Position numbers and translations under genes: made by a program. A stretch of DNA of 64,000 bases. Origin: an uncultured Anaerolineae bacterium. Its GTDB lineage: Bacteria; Chloroflexota; Anaerolineae; J036; Brachytrichaceae. The stretch lies in the NCBI GenBank assembly GCA_937927775.1, contig CALBEF010000017.1:1-64000 (forward strand), read 5' to 3'. Below are positions 28,609 through 36,961 of this stretch, piece by piece. Position 1 is the stretch's first letter. The number at the start of each line of letters is the position of its first letter. The notes beneath the pieces were generated by a model. The model was given only the letters and a program-made list of their open reading frames with translations. It was not told where the DNA came from and made no database searches.

Positions 28609-31068
28609 TCAGAGCCGTTTGCGCTCGAGCAAATCCACTTCTTCAGTTGCGCCATTCCGGCTGATTCGCCAGCTCTTGATCTCGTGCGCGCCAAAGTCGG
28701 CTTCCCAGGTCATGCCGGCCCCGCCCATGCGCAGGGTCGCGCGCACAGGCCGGCCGTCTGTCTCATACCCGCGCACGATCAGGTCGTCGGAATCCTCGGC
28801 CAGCTTGCATACGCTGAGCAGGATGTTCTTCGGCTCGACGCTGAGATATGAAAAGGACAACGGCAACGCGCCGGCGTGATTAGCCTCGTTGACCGACACC
28901 GGCGGCGCGTTCAACTCCCACGCGCGGCGCGGCACGCCGGCTTCGCCCCATGACCCGCGATGTGGCACAAGGCGGTATGTGACGCTTTGCCAGCCCTGAT
29001 CGTGATAGACGTAGGCGCGGCCTGGCTCCAGCTTCCACGGATCGTGATGGGCGTACACCGGGCTGCGCAGCACGGTCATGCGCATCTCGGCGTTCATCAC
29101 ATCGAAACTGTATTTGCTGTCGTTCAACAGGCTGACGCCATAAGGGACGCGCGCGCCGGCTGCGTCCAGCGCCCAGCCCGACACGTCGAGCCATTGCTGG
29201 CCGGGTTCCTCTTCACCGTTGCAGGCGCGCGCCACGCTGCCATAGGGTGTTTCATACGTCGCGCGCGGCTCGGACAGCGCCAGCGGAAATGCCAGTTTGA
29301 GCAGCTTGTGCTGCTCCTGCCAGTTCACCGACAGCCGGCATTCGATCAGGTCGATCTCGCGATACAGATACAGGCGTTGCAGCAGGGTCGAGCGCCCCCA
29401 GTGCATCTCGACGCGCAACGCGGCGCGCACAGGTCCGTCTTCTTCAACGGTCACGATGGCGTGGCTGAAGCGCCCGACCTCATCGCGGAACGCGCGCGCA
29501 TCATGGCTCCACGTGTCGCTGCGATCCTCGATGACCAGGCCGATGTTGGCCGGCCCGGCCAGCGCTTCTACCCGATTGCGCTTGTCGAACAGCCGGATCA
29601 TGCTGCCGGTGGCCGTGTCCACCTCCAGCCGCCAGAACGCATTTTCCAGGCCGGTGGTCGTTGCGGAGCGCGCCACAAGCGAGGGCAGGGGTGTCTCTGG
29701 TATCGCGCGCTCAGGCGGAATGATGATGTTTGGCTGCGCGTCCTGCCGGAACACGCGGTAGCCCAGCGCCGGCAACTCGGCGACAAAGCACACGCGCGTT
29801 TGCCCCACGACGGTGGTGGGCTGGATGCTCTGGCCTGTGATCGGCGCGCCCTCTGCGCTGTGGATCGCCGGCGCGCTGCGTTCGACCTCCACCGGCACTT
29901 TCGCCGGCCAGGGCAATGGGTTGAAGACCACCAGCGCCGTGCCCTCGCCGCGTGTGTCGATGCGGCTGCTGATCGCTTGAATCGCCATGTTCAGGGCGCG
30001 GGCAGCGATCGTGGCGCTGTAGCCATACCCATCGCGGGCATCCACATAGGCTTCGGGCAGGCTCGACCCGGCCAGGATGTCGTGGAACTGGTTGAACAGC
30101 GCAGCCTGCCAGGCGCTCGTCAGTTCTGCGCGCGGATAGGGCCGGCCTGTGAGCGCAGTTGCCAGCGCGCAGAATCGCTCTGCATTCATCAGCAGGTGTT
30201 CGACGCGCCGGTTATGACGTTTCACCTCGGACTCGGCGGCGTAGCATCCCCGCGCATGGTGCTGCAACTCGTCGGCGACGACCGGTATGGCTGCGCCGGC
30301 GGCCGCTTCGGCTTCGACCGAGGCGAAGAATGCGTCGAGCGTGCTGAGCGCAATATGCGGATTGCCGGCCTGTTCTGACATGGCGTGGATCGAGTCGATG
30401 TTGGCTTTCGTCGGCCCGCCCCCATGATTGCCGACGCCATAGAACACGATGTAGTCCGACACGTAGCCGGGGCGCGCGGCATTGGCTGCCTCCACGTGCT
30501 CGCCCAGTTCGTCGGCCCATGTGCCATACGAGCGGCTGATGCGGGCGGTCAACACGCGGCTGCCGTCAGGTGCCTGCCACCAGAACACGTTGCCGGGCAG
30601 GTCTTTCTCGTGCGGGCCGGGGCGCATGAAGACATAGCGGCTCATGCCGGACAGGCGCAAAATCTGCGGCATGACTGCGCTGTGCCCGAAGGTGTCGGGG
30701 TTGTAGCCGATGGTCGCCATGACGCCAAACGCTTCCTGAAAGAATCGCTGACCGTACAGTGACTGTCGCGCCAGGGATTCACCGCACGGGATGTTGGCGT
30801 CCGGCTGAACCCACCAGCCGCCGACGATCTCCCAGCGGCCTTCCCGGACGCGCGCTTTCACCTTCTCGAACAGGGCCGGGTCGGTGTCGCGCAGCCAGGC
30901 GTAGAAGGCGGCCGAGCTGCCGGTGAAGACAAAGTCGGGATATTCGTCCATCCGGTCGAGCACCGACTGGAATGTGGATCGAATCGTCTCCAGACCTTCG
31001 GGCCAGCGCCAGAGCCAGACCGGGTCGATGTGGGCGTTGCCGATGGCGTGCAGGGTTGGGTTTGTCAT
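28609..31068 (-). CDS. Glycoside hydrolase family 38 alpha-mannosidase
   Basis: Hydrolyses alpha-mannosides. The 819-residue protein opens with HAIGNAHIDPVWLWRWPEGL, whose His and Asp bind the catalytic zinc. WEIVGGWWVQPDANIPCGES and ATIGYNPDTFGHSAVMPQIL follow; the Asp in PDTFGH is the expected nucleophile. The middle and C-terminal beta domains of GH38 follow. No signal peptide is seen, so it is probably cytoplasmic and acts on imported oligosaccharides. The start at MTNPTLHA was chosen because further upstream the frame runs through heptamer repeat DNA; the ATG has no clear Shine-Dalgarno sequence and sits beside the repeat. Co-directional with opp and GH32-like genes. Confidence 0.9.
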   Translation of the reverse strand: MTNPTLHAIGNAHIDPVWLWRWPEGLETIRSTFQSVLDRMDEYPDFVFTGSSAAFYAWLRDTDPALFEKVKARVREGRWEIVGGWWVQPDANIPCGESLARQSLYGQRFFQEAFGVMATIGYNPDTFGHSAVMPQILRLSGMSRYVFMRPGPHEKDLPGNVFWWQAPDGSRVLTARISRSYGTWADELGEHVEAANAARPGYVSDYIVFYGVGNHGGGPTKANIDSIHAMSEQAGNPHIALSTLDAFFASVEAEAAAGAAIPVVADELQHHARGCYAAESEVKRHNRRVEHLLMNAERFCALATALTGRPYPRAELTSAWQAALFNQFHDILAGSSLPEAYVDARDGYGYSATIAARALNMAIQAISSRIDTRGEGTALVVFNPLPWPAKVPVEVERSAPAIHSAEGAPITGQSIQPTTVVGQTRVCFVAELPALGYRVFRQDAQPNIIIPPERAIPETPLPSLVARSATTTGLENAFWRLEVDTATGSMIRLFDKRNRVEALAGPANIGLVIEDRSDTWSHDARAFRDEVGRFSHAIVTVEEDGPVRAALRVEMHWGRSTLLQRLYLYREIDLIECRLSVNWQEQHKLLKLAFPLALSEPRATYETPYGSVARACNGEEEPGQQWLDVSGWALDAAGARVPYGVSLLNDSKYSFDVMNAEMRMTVLRSPVYAHHDPWKLEPGRAYVYHDQGWQSVTYRLVPHRGSWGEAGVPRRAWELNAPPVSVNEANHAGALPLSFSYLSVEPKNILLSVCKLAEDSDDLIVRGYETDGRPVRATLRMGGAGMTWEADFGAHEIKSWRISRNGATEEVDLLERKRL

Positions 31069-31070
31069 GG

Positions 31071-31230
31071 GTAGTGCGTGGTGCGTATTGCGTGGTACGT
31101 ATTGCGTGTTGCGTATTGCGTATTGCGTATTGCGTGTTGCGTATTGCGTATTGCGTGTTGCGTGTTGCGTGTTGAGTGGTATGCGTGATACGGAATACGA
31201 GACACGGAATACGAAATACGAAATGCGAAT
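31071..31230. repeat. Heptamer tandem repeat array between glycosidase genes
   Basis: About 23 units of seven bases, mainly GCGTATT and GCGTGTT on the left (31084-31175), then ATACGAA/ACACGGA-type units of opposite sense on the right (31187-31230). The arms are partly complementary. The array begins right upstream of the mannosidase start (minus strand) and happens to be free of stops in that frame, where it would encode NTQYAIR-like heptapeptides. It probably arose by slippage; it does not look like CRISPR because there are no spacers. Confidence 0.9.
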
Positions 31231-31241
31231 CAGTAGTTCGT

Positions 31242-31381
31242 CGTCCCCTCCAGATCGACGCGCGTGACCGGCCTGCCCGGCTCGGCGTCGAAGAGCCTGG
31301 CGTGGCCCACATGTCGGTCGGGGTGCGGTCAACCGGTTGATGCCGGATGGCGGCCAGAATGCGTTGTCGGTGGTCCATCAT
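31242..31381 (-). pseudogene. Truncated URO-D/MtaA-like gene remnant
   Basis: Reading from 31381, MMDHRQRILAAIRHQPVDRT followed by PTDMWATP is a textbook N-terminus of the uroporphyrinogen decarboxylase/MtaA superfamily (R-x-R-x-L-x-A-[IL]-x-H-x-x-P-D-R-x-P). The similarity stops after about 28 codons. In another frame the next bases encode ARLFDAEPGRPVTRVDLEGT and TNY before a stop at 31237, which looks like the tail of a protein. This suggests an internal deletion and frameshift, with the heptamer array directly downstream. It may be an old fragment or a deletion product. Confidence 0.45.
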
Positions 31382-31384
31382 GTC

Positions 31385-31419
31385 GATTTTGGATTTTGGA
31401 TTTTGGATTTGGGATCAGG
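31385..31419. repeat. Short heptamer array GATTTTG
   Basis: Five seven-base units: three GATTTTG, one GATTTGG and one GATCAGG. It spans the stop of the GH32-like gene (minus strand), so the last unit is coding. It is 150 bases from the larger array but has an unrelated unit sequence, which argues for repeated origin of period-7 repeats here. Confidence 0.75.
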
Positions 31420-32812
31420 GCAGGGTTGACAGCGCGAGGGCGTCGAAGGTGGCGCTGCCTTCCTGCGCGAAGACACCCCAGTTGCCGCTTTTAAGATTGT
31501 AAAGACGCGCGCTCATTGCCACACGGCTGCCGGCTGCGCCCTCGGCGTACACCTCGCACACGCTGCCATCCACAAAGACCGTGAGACGCGCCGGCTGGTC
31601 TGCCATCAATCTCAGCGGGCGCTCGATCTCGACCCAGTGCGGCAGGTCGCCGGCCCGGGGCCACGAGTCCAACACCAGGCGCTGCCGGTGCGGCTCCAGC
31701 CGGATGTAGTAGGCGGAATCCAGGTCGTCGCTGACGCGCAGCATGAGGCCGCAGCCTTTGACGCCGGTGCCGGGGCGCACGGTTGCTTCAATCTTGCATG
31801 TGGCGGGCAGCGCGCCGGCTACCGCGCAGGCGAATGTGCCCTCGGCCTGCAACGTCGTGCCGGCTTCCCACACCGGCGTCCTGCGGCTGAATGCGGCGCT
31901 AACAGGCGCCGGTGGGCGAACGCTCAGCGTGCCGTCCTCATTCTGAACGATCTCGTGCGTGACCAGGTTGCCGCCCCATTGCCACGCCCCGGTGTCGGTT
32001 TCGCCCTGCCGAGTGGGGTTCCATCCGAACAGGAAGCGGCGCTGCCCATCGGACGCAGTTTTGGCGGCGTAGAAGGCGCGCCCGTCGAACACGTCGTCAG
32101 CGGGCGTGTGCCACGGCCCGCTGAGCGCGCGCGCCATGCGGTAGCGCGTGACGCAGCGTTCCGTGAACTCGGAGAAGAGCAGATACCACCAATCGCCCAT
32201 GCGAAACAGGTCGGGGCACTCGTGGGTGAAGTACAGGCCCGGCGCGTAGAGCGGCTCGCGCGGCTGCCAGTGTTTGAGGTCGGTTGAGGCGCACACGGCG
32301 GTGAGACCGCGCCGGCGCGCCGGCCCCTGCGTCCCGCGCGCGGCGAGCAACATCCAGAACTCGCCTGCGTCGTCGTTCCAGAATACGAAAGGGTCGCGCC
32401 AGTCGTGCGGCTCGTAGCCTGCCGGCGCAAAGAAGGTGTCTTCGGGCAGCTTGCGCCAGCGCAGCAGATCGTCGCTCACGGCATGCATGACGCCCTGCTC
32501 GGGCTGGCCCTGTCGGCGCAGATGCGGATTGTGGCCGGTGTAGAAAATGTGATACTGCCCCAGCGCCTCGATCACTGAGCCGGTGAAAACGTACAAATCC
32601 TGGGCGTCGTGGCCGCCGCGCGGCAGCATCTCGCCGTGTTCGGTGAAGTGAACGAAGTCGGTCGTGCTGATCTGATACCAGGGTGTGCCTTCGCCGCGCC
32701 GGTCGCGGTCGCGCCAGTCGAGCAGATAGAACAGGTGGTAGCGCCCGTTTTTGTGGAACGGGATGAAGTCGGCGGCCCACGCGCCTTCCGGCTTGTAGAA
32801 AAACAAAGTCAT
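31415..32812 (-). CDS. Glycoside hydrolase family 32-like (clan J) enzyme
   Basis: A 465-residue five-bladed beta-propeller glycosidase with a C-terminal beta-sandwich. FYKPEGAWAADFIPFHKNGR stands at the position of the GH32 WMNDPNG nucleophile motif, in altered form with the Asp kept. PHDWRDPFVFWNDD carries the RDP transition-state motif and FTHECPDLFRMGD the EC acid/base motif. FLFGWNPTRQGETD and WGGNLVTHEI also fit GH32. No signal peptide. Beside the GH38 mannosidase it probably acts on an imported oligosaccharide; sucrose or fructan specificity should not be assumed, because the first motif is unusual. Confidence 0.8.
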   Translation of the reverse strand: MTLFFYKPEGAWAADFIPFHKNGRYHLFYLLDWRDRDRRGEGTPWYQISTTDFVHFTEHGEMLPRGGHDAQDLYVFTGSVIEALGQYHIFYTGHNPHLRRQGQPEQGVMHAVSDDLLRWRKLPEDTFFAPAGYEPHDWRDPFVFWNDDAGEFWMLLAARGTQGPARRRGLTAVCASTDLKHWQPREPLYAPGLYFTHECPDLFRMGDWWYLLFSEFTERCVTRYRMARALSGPWHTPADDVFDGRAFYAAKTASDGQRRFLFGWNPTRQGETDTGAWQWGGNLVTHEIVQNEDGTLSVRPPAPVSAAFSRRTPVWEAGTTLQAEGTFACAVAGALPATCKIEATVRPGTGVKGCGLMLRVSDDLDSAYYIRLEPHRQRLVLDSWPRAGDLPHWVEIERPLRLMADQPARLTVFVDGSVCEVYAEGAAGSRVAMSARLYNLKSGNWGVFAQEGSATFDALALSTLP

Positions 32813-32855
32813 TCCTCATTTGCTCCTCAGCCACGAGGCTGTGTCCGGCAATTTC

Positions 32856-33215
32856 TCACGGCTCTGGGCGCGGCTTCTTGCGCGCGCCCCAGGCGCGCGA
32901 CACCGGCACGACAAACATGATGCCGCTGTTCGGCGCCTGGAAATCTCCGACGATGTCGAGCGCGGCGCGCGTGGCGCGCTCGAGCACAATGTCATCGTCG
33001 ATCAGCGCAAACACAATATGGTTGGGCGTCTGGCTGCCGCCCAGCATGGCGCGCAACGACACCATGAGCGGCCAATCGTCGTGTGTGCTGGCGTACCTGC
33101 CGCCTACCGCGCCGAGCATGGTCACGCCGGATACGCCGGCTTCCTGCCAGGCGTCGAGCACGGTGGCGCATCGGTCCAGATCATCCGTCACCAGCGCGAG
33201 CAGATTCAGCGACAT
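32856..33215 (-). CDS. Small PII-like protein linked to a cation/proton antiporter
   Basis: A 119-residue protein starting MSLNLLALVTDDLDRCATVL. DAWQEAGVSGVTMLGAVGGR resembles the first beta-alpha unit and T-loop start of PII-like proteins, and APNSGIMFVVPVSRAWGARK the C-terminal strand with the PV-x-x-x-x-G motif. The ATG has a strong AAGGAGAT upstream; a longer frame starting at 33251 is unlikely. The gene overlaps the end of the antiporter gene by 35 bases, so the two are translationally linked. By analogy with SbtB and other PII-like proteins it may gate the transporter in response to a nucleotide or ion. This is inferred from fold-like motifs and context only. Confidence 0.6.
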   Translation of the reverse strand: MSLNLLALVTDDLDRCATVLDAWQEAGVSGVTMLGAVGGRYASTHDDWPLMVSLRAMLGGSQTPNHIVFALIDDDIVLERATRAALDIVGDFQAPNSGIMFVVPVSRAWGARKKPRPEP

Positions 33216-34434
33216 ACGTGATCTCCTTCGATTCGGGGGCGCGCCGGGCAAACGCCCAGCGCAGCAAAAACGGCGTGACCAGCGTCGTGGCCAGCACCAT
33301 GATGACTACAACGACAAACACGGTTTCGTCGATCAATCCGCGCCTGAGACCGACCGTCGCAACGATCAGGCCCACCTCGCCGCGCGAGACCATGCCCAGC
33401 CCCACGCGGCCGGCCTGTGCCCAGCTCATGCCGCCCAGCCGCGCGCCCAGGCCGCAGCCGACCACTTTGGACAGAACGGCCACCAGCGCAATGACGACGG
33501 CAAAGAGCACACCAGAGCCGGCCAGCGATCGCGTGTCGGCCTCCAGCCCGATGCTCACCAGAAAGAGCGGCACGAAGAAGGCATAGGACAGCGTGTGCAT
33601 GCCGCGCTCGATTTCCTCGCGGTGGCGTGTGCGCCCGAACATCACGCCGGCCAGAAATGCGCCGGTGATCGCCGCCAGTTGCCCCACCACCTCAGCAGAC
33701 AGGGCATACAGCAGCATGACCACAATCGCCAGCGCCACAACGCCCTCACTGATTCTGAGCCGATGCACCAGGTCAGCCAGGCGGGGCAGGATGAACAGCC
33801 CGACGCCCACAGCGCCCGCAAAGTAGAGCACCATCTTTGCGATGACGATGGCAATATCGCCGGCTGCGTTGCTGCCCGCGCCGGCGCCGCCCGCGCCGAT
33901 CGCCAGAAAAATTGACAACGCCAGAATCACCAGCACGTCATCTGCGACCGCCGCGCCAAGCAGCGCCAATCCCTCTTTGCTGCGCAACACGTTGAGTTCG
34001 AGCAGTGTTTGCGCCGAGATGCTGACGCTGGTGGCGCTGAGAATCAGCCCGATGAAGATGCTGGCCGGCAGAGCTTTGCCAAACAACAGCGCGCCGGCCG
34101 TCCCCATGAGGATCGGCGCGATCACGCCCAGCGTGCCGGCCAGAATCGCCACCCGGCCGGTTTTTAACATGTCCTGGATATCCACTTCCAGGCCGGCCAC
34201 AAACATCAGGAAGATCACGCCGATCTCCGCCAGATCGAGGATGACCTCGTGGCTGAGTGCCGAGTCGAGCAGGCGCCACTCGAACAACCCGATCAGGCTG
34301 GGGCCGAGCGCAAGGCCGACCAGCAACTGCCCGAGCACAGACGGTTGTTTCAGCCGGGTGGCCACATAGCCCGCGCCTTTGGCGGCCGCAATCAGGATGG
34401 CAAGTTCCAGCAGTAATTGCAAAATGGGTGTCAT
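33181..34434 (-). CDS. Monovalent cation:proton antiporter, CPA2/Kef family
   Basis: A 417-residue membrane protein with about a dozen hydrophobic segments. LKQPSVLGQLLVGLALGPSL, EIGVIFLMFVAGLEVDIQDM, ISAQTLLELNVLRSKEGLAL and LGAAVADDVLVILALSIFLA (with the ion-binding DD) are diagnostic of the Na/H-exchanger domain. FFVPLFLVSIGLEADTRSLA and GLGMVSRGEVGLIVATVGLR also fit. There is no C-terminal TrkA-N/TrkA-C domain, so the overlapping PII-like protein may supply the regulatory input in trans. The exchanged ion (K+ or Na+) cannot be told. Confidence 0.9.
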   Translation of the reverse strand: MTPILQLLLELAILIAAAKGAGYVATRLKQPSVLGQLLVGLALGPSLIGLFEWRLLDSALSHEVILDLAEIGVIFLMFVAGLEVDIQDMLKTGRVAILAGTLGVIAPILMGTAGALLFGKALPASIFIGLILSATSVSISAQTLLELNVLRSKEGLALLGAAVADDVLVILALSIFLAIGAGGAGAGSNAAGDIAIVIAKMVLYFAGAVGVGLFILPRLADLVHRLRISEGVVALAIVVMLLYALSAEVVGQLAAITGAFLAGVMFGRTRHREEIERGMHTLSYAFFVPLFLVSIGLEADTRSLAGSGVLFAVVIALVAVLSKVVGCGLGARLGGMSWAQAGRVGLGMVSRGEVGLIVATVGLRRGLIDETVFVVVVIMVLATTLVTPFLLRWAFARRAPESKEITYVAESARAGDG

Positions 34435-34522
34435 TCCATCAGGTCTCCCTGCGGTAGCACAGCGACGCGGGTGTGATCCGCACCGCGCATTCTATGCCCG
34501 ATCCTCCAAAGGATTCACCCTT

Positions 34523-34543
34523 CCGCAGATTCCAAACCTGCGG
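34523..34543. repeat. REP-like hairpin in the 34.4-34.7 kb intergenic region
   Basis: CCGCAG (34523-34528) pairs with CTGCGG (34538-34543) around ATTCCAAAC. It resembles the CCGCAGG-TTCC...CCTGCGG elements at 22158 and 38011. The rest of the gap 34435-34714 between divergent antiporter (-) and ppk2 (+) genes holds an imperfect palindrome GCGGTGAGACCGCGCGGTCT at about 34635-34660 and CCTGCC...GGCAGG at 34659-34676; no gene is seen. Promoters for both genes should lie here but none is convincing. Confidence 0.5.
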
Positions 34544-34714
34544 GCAGCCCCCGCCCGCGCGAGGGTGACAGGGAAAATGTCATGCCTGCGCAATCCCCGC
34601 CTGCGCGGACGTGACGGTGTGAAGAATGTCTGCGCGGTGAGACCGCGCGGTCTTACCGCCTGCCCATAGCGGCAGGTTTAGTCAGATAATGGGCGCACGG
34701 AGCACTGTGAAGCG

Positions 34715-35524
34715 ATGCAATCTGACCCATACCTCATCACGCCCGGCGCTAAAGTTGATCTCGCCGATTTCGATCCTGCGGACACCAGTCGCTATAACGG
34801 GCGCAAAGGCGACGCCCGGCAGGAACTGGACGAACTGACCAACCGGCTGGAAGTCCTGCAGGAGCTGATGTACGCCGAGAACAAGCGCAAGCTGCTGATC
34901 GTGTTGCAGGGCATGGACACCAGCGGCAAAGACGGCGTGATCCGGCATGTGTTCGAGGGCGTCAACCCGCAGGGGGTGCGCGTCGCCAACTTCAAAGCGC
35001 CCACGCCGCTGGAATTGTCGCGCGACTATTTGTGGCGCGTGCACGCGCACACACCCGGCAGCGGCGAAATCGTCATCTTCAACCGCAGTCACTACGAAGA
35101 TGTGCTGATCGTGCGCGTGCAGGGCCTGGCCCCGGAAGCCGTGTGGCGCAAACGCTACGAGCACATCAACGCCTTCGAGAAGATGCTGGTGGATGAGGGC
35201 GCCACCATTCTCAAGTTCTTTCTGCACATCAGCAGGGATGAACAGAAGAAGCGCCTGCAGGCCCGGCTGGACGACCCCACCAAACACTGGAAGTTCAATG
35301 TGGGCGACCTGAAAGAGCGCGCGCGCTGGGACGATTACATGCGCGCTTACGAGGACGCCTTGAGCAGGACATCGACCGAATGGGCGTCGTGGCGCGTGGT
35401 GCCATCGGACGTGAAGTGGTATCGTAACCTGGTGATTGCCCGCGCCATCGTCGGCGCGCTGGAAGGGTTCCAGATGACCTGCCCGCAGCCGAAGGAGGAC
35501 CTGTCGAAGGTCGTGATCGAGTGA
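34715..35524 (+). CDS. ppk2: Polyphosphate:nucleotide phosphotransferase, PPK2 family
   Basis: Transfers phosphate between polyphosphate and a nucleoside mono- or diphosphate. The single-domain 269-residue protein has Walker A LLIVLQGMDTSGKDGVIRHV, then VNPQGVRVANFKAPTPLELS and Walker B EIVIFNRSHYEDVLIVRV. ISRDEQKKRLQARLDDPTKH and KFNVGDLKERARWDDYMRAY are family hallmarks. The length and the VNPQGVRV-FKAP segment place it with the class III-like PPK2 group. It stands alone between two other transcription units. Confidence 0.92.
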   Translation: MQSDPYLITPGAKVDLADFDPADTSRYNGRKGDARQELDELTNRLEVLQELMYAENKRKLLIVLQGMDTSGKDGVIRHVFEGVNPQGVRVANFKAPTPLELSRDYLWRVHAHTPGSGEIVIFNRSHYEDVLIVRVQGLAPEAVWRKRYEHINAFEKMLVDEGATILKFFLHISRDEQKKRLQARLDDPTKHWKFNVGDLKERARWDDYMRAYEDALSRTSTEWASWRVVPSDVKWYRNLVIARAIVGALEGFQMTCPQPKEDLSKVVIE

Positions 35525-35594
35525 GCCGGCGCGGTCGGCGCGCAATGCGCGGGGTGTGGCGTGAGGATCTGAAACTGAGAGATGGAGGTTGGAA

Positions 35595-36446
35595 ATGGAT
35601 GTGACAACAGCAAGTGAGCAGGCGAATCGGACGCAGCCCACCCTGACCGGGCAGCTTCCGGCGCTGCGCGAAAAGTACGAACGCGATGGCTACGTGATTG
35701 CCCGCAACGTGATCGAGCCGGAATTGGTAGAGGAGGGGCGCCGGCATATCGCGTGGTTGCTGGATCAGAATCCCGGCACACGCCCCGAGCAACTGCACAA
35801 CTGGCTGATGACCGACGACCCGTTCTGGGTGCGGCTGGTCAGCGATGACCGGCTGCTCGACATCGCCCAGCAATTCATCGGCCCGGATATTGCACTGTTC
35901 GCTTCGCATTACATCGCCAAGCGACCCTACGACGGGCAGGCTGTGTTGTGGCATCAGGATGGCTCGTACTGGCCGCTGGAGCCGATGGAAGTTGTGACCT
36001 TGTGGCTGGCGCTCGACGACTCCACGCCGGAGAACGGCTGCCTGCGCGTGCTGCCCGGCACGCAACACACCGCGCTGCAACAAATGAAGGAGCGCCGGGA
36101 TGTGGACAACGTCCTCAACTCGGCTATCGATGACGCCTTCGTGGACGAGTCGCAGGCGGTGGATGTCATTCTGAAGGCCGGCGATGTGTCGATCCACCAT
36201 CCGAATGTCATTCACGGCTCGAACGCCAACACCTCGCCGCTGTGGCGACGCGGGCTGACGATCCGTTATATCCCGGCATCCACGCGCATCCTCAGCGACC
36301 GGCAGTGGCCCAGCGCGTTCCTGTTGCGTGGTAAACCCGTGCCGGGTGTGAATGACTATCTGCCGTGGCCGAAGTACAAGGCCGGCAGGCACATGCCTTT
36401 TCGCGGCGCGGAAACCTATCACCAGCGCGAGCCGGCGCGGGCGTGA
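35595..36446 (+). CDS. Phytanoyl-CoA dioxygenase (PhyH) family protein
   Basis: A putative Fe(II)/2-oxoglutarate-dependent oxygenase of 283 residues. The iron ligands are expected in AVLWHQDGSYWPL (His-x-Asp) and VSIHHPNVIHGSNANTSP (distal His), with the co-substrate Arg in RRGLTIRYIPAST. LRVLPGTQHTA is typical of bacterial PhyH proteins. GGAGG precedes the ATG. The substrate is unknown; bacterial members hydroxylate a wide range of small molecules. No clear operon partner: ppk2 lies upstream by 70 bases and the next gene converges. Confidence 0.85.
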   Translation: MDVTTASEQANRTQPTLTGQLPALREKYERDGYVIARNVIEPELVEEGRRHIAWLLDQNPGTRPEQLHNWLMTDDPFWVRLVSDDRLLDIAQQFIGPDIALFASHYIAKRPYDGQAVLWHQDGSYWPLEPMEVVTLWLALDDSTPENGCLRVLPGTQHTALQQMKERRDVDNVLNSAIDDAFVDESQAVDVILKAGDVSIHHPNVIHGSNANTSPLWRRGLTIRYIPASTRILSDRQWPSAFLLRGKPVPGVNDYLPWPKYKAGRHMPFRGAETYHQREPARA

Positions 36447-36474
36447 CCCAACCGCCCGACACTGCGTGAAGACG

Positions 36475-36502
36475 CCGGGGCGAGGCCGCAATCGCCCCGG
36501 CC
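36475..36502. terminator. Convergent hairpin terminator
   Basis: GCCGGGGCGA (36475-36484) pairs perfectly with TCGCCCCGGC (36493-36502) around GGCCGCAA. It lies between the stop of the PhyH gene (+) and the stop of the GerW-like gene (-). No T-run is present on either side. Confidence 0.6.
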
Positions 36503-36520
36503 AGCAGACCATCCTGCGCG

Positions 36521-36961
36521 CTATTTCTTGCGCGCTTTCATCATGCCCATGATCGAGGCGACGACTGCCGCCCAGGCGGTCAATGCGGCGATGGCGATCT
36601 TGCTGGCATCGACTACCGGCTTGACTTCGACCCCGCCCGGCGTGACCACAACGACAGCCACCGGCCGGGACGTGGTGTAGCCGCCACCCCCGCCCCCGTT
36701 TCCGCCGCCGAAATCTTTCACGCCGCCGGCTTCGCGGTTCGTTCCTCCTCCCGCGCCGAACCCGAACCCCAGCGCGCCGATGACCTCGGCTGCCGGGATC
36801 ACGAGCACGTCGCCCTGCTGGGCCGGCTTGCCGTAGGCTGCCTCGACACTGGCGATGTTTGTCACGCGCAGCACAGCGTCGCTGATGCGTTGTCCGCTGA
36901 TTTGAGAATCGAACAGGGCTTCTTCAGGGGGCGATGGATTGGATGTTGTCTGGTTGCTCAT
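36521..36961 (-). CDS. GerW/YtfJ-family protein with C-terminal membrane segment
   Basis: A 146-residue protein. AYGKPAQQGDVLVIPAAEVI followed by a glycine-rich GALGFGFGAGGGTNREAGG region and RPVAVVVVTPGGVEVKPVVD match the GerW (YtfJ) family. That family is known from Bacillus spores but is also common in non-sporulating bacteria and archaea. Unlike compact GerW proteins it ends in a hydrophobic helix (KIAIAALTAWAAVVASIMGM), so it is probably membrane-anchored. AAGGAG precedes the ATG at 36961. It overlaps the upstream small gene by 38 bases. Role unknown. Confidence 0.75.
   Translation of the reverse strand: MSNQTTSNPSPPEEALFDSQISGQRISDAVLRVTNIASVEAAYGKPAQQGDVLVIPAAEVIGALGFGFGAGGGTNREAGGVKDFGGGNGGGGGGYTTSRPVAVVVVTPGGVEVKPVVDASKIAIAALTAWAAVVASIMGMMKARKK

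Noticed and set aside
28960-30378. A 472-codon open frame opposite the GH38 gene
   Set aside because: Shadow of the alpha-mannosidase; no plausible start or domain.
31071-31230. Repeat array as a possible CRISPR
   Set aside because: Units are seven bases without spacers or leader, and no cas genes are in the window.
28867-31332. A mannosidase start far upstream that includes the heptamer repeat
   Set aside because: The extra residues would be repeat-encoded NTQYAIR units, without similarity to the family; the first conserved residues follow directly after the ATG at 31068.
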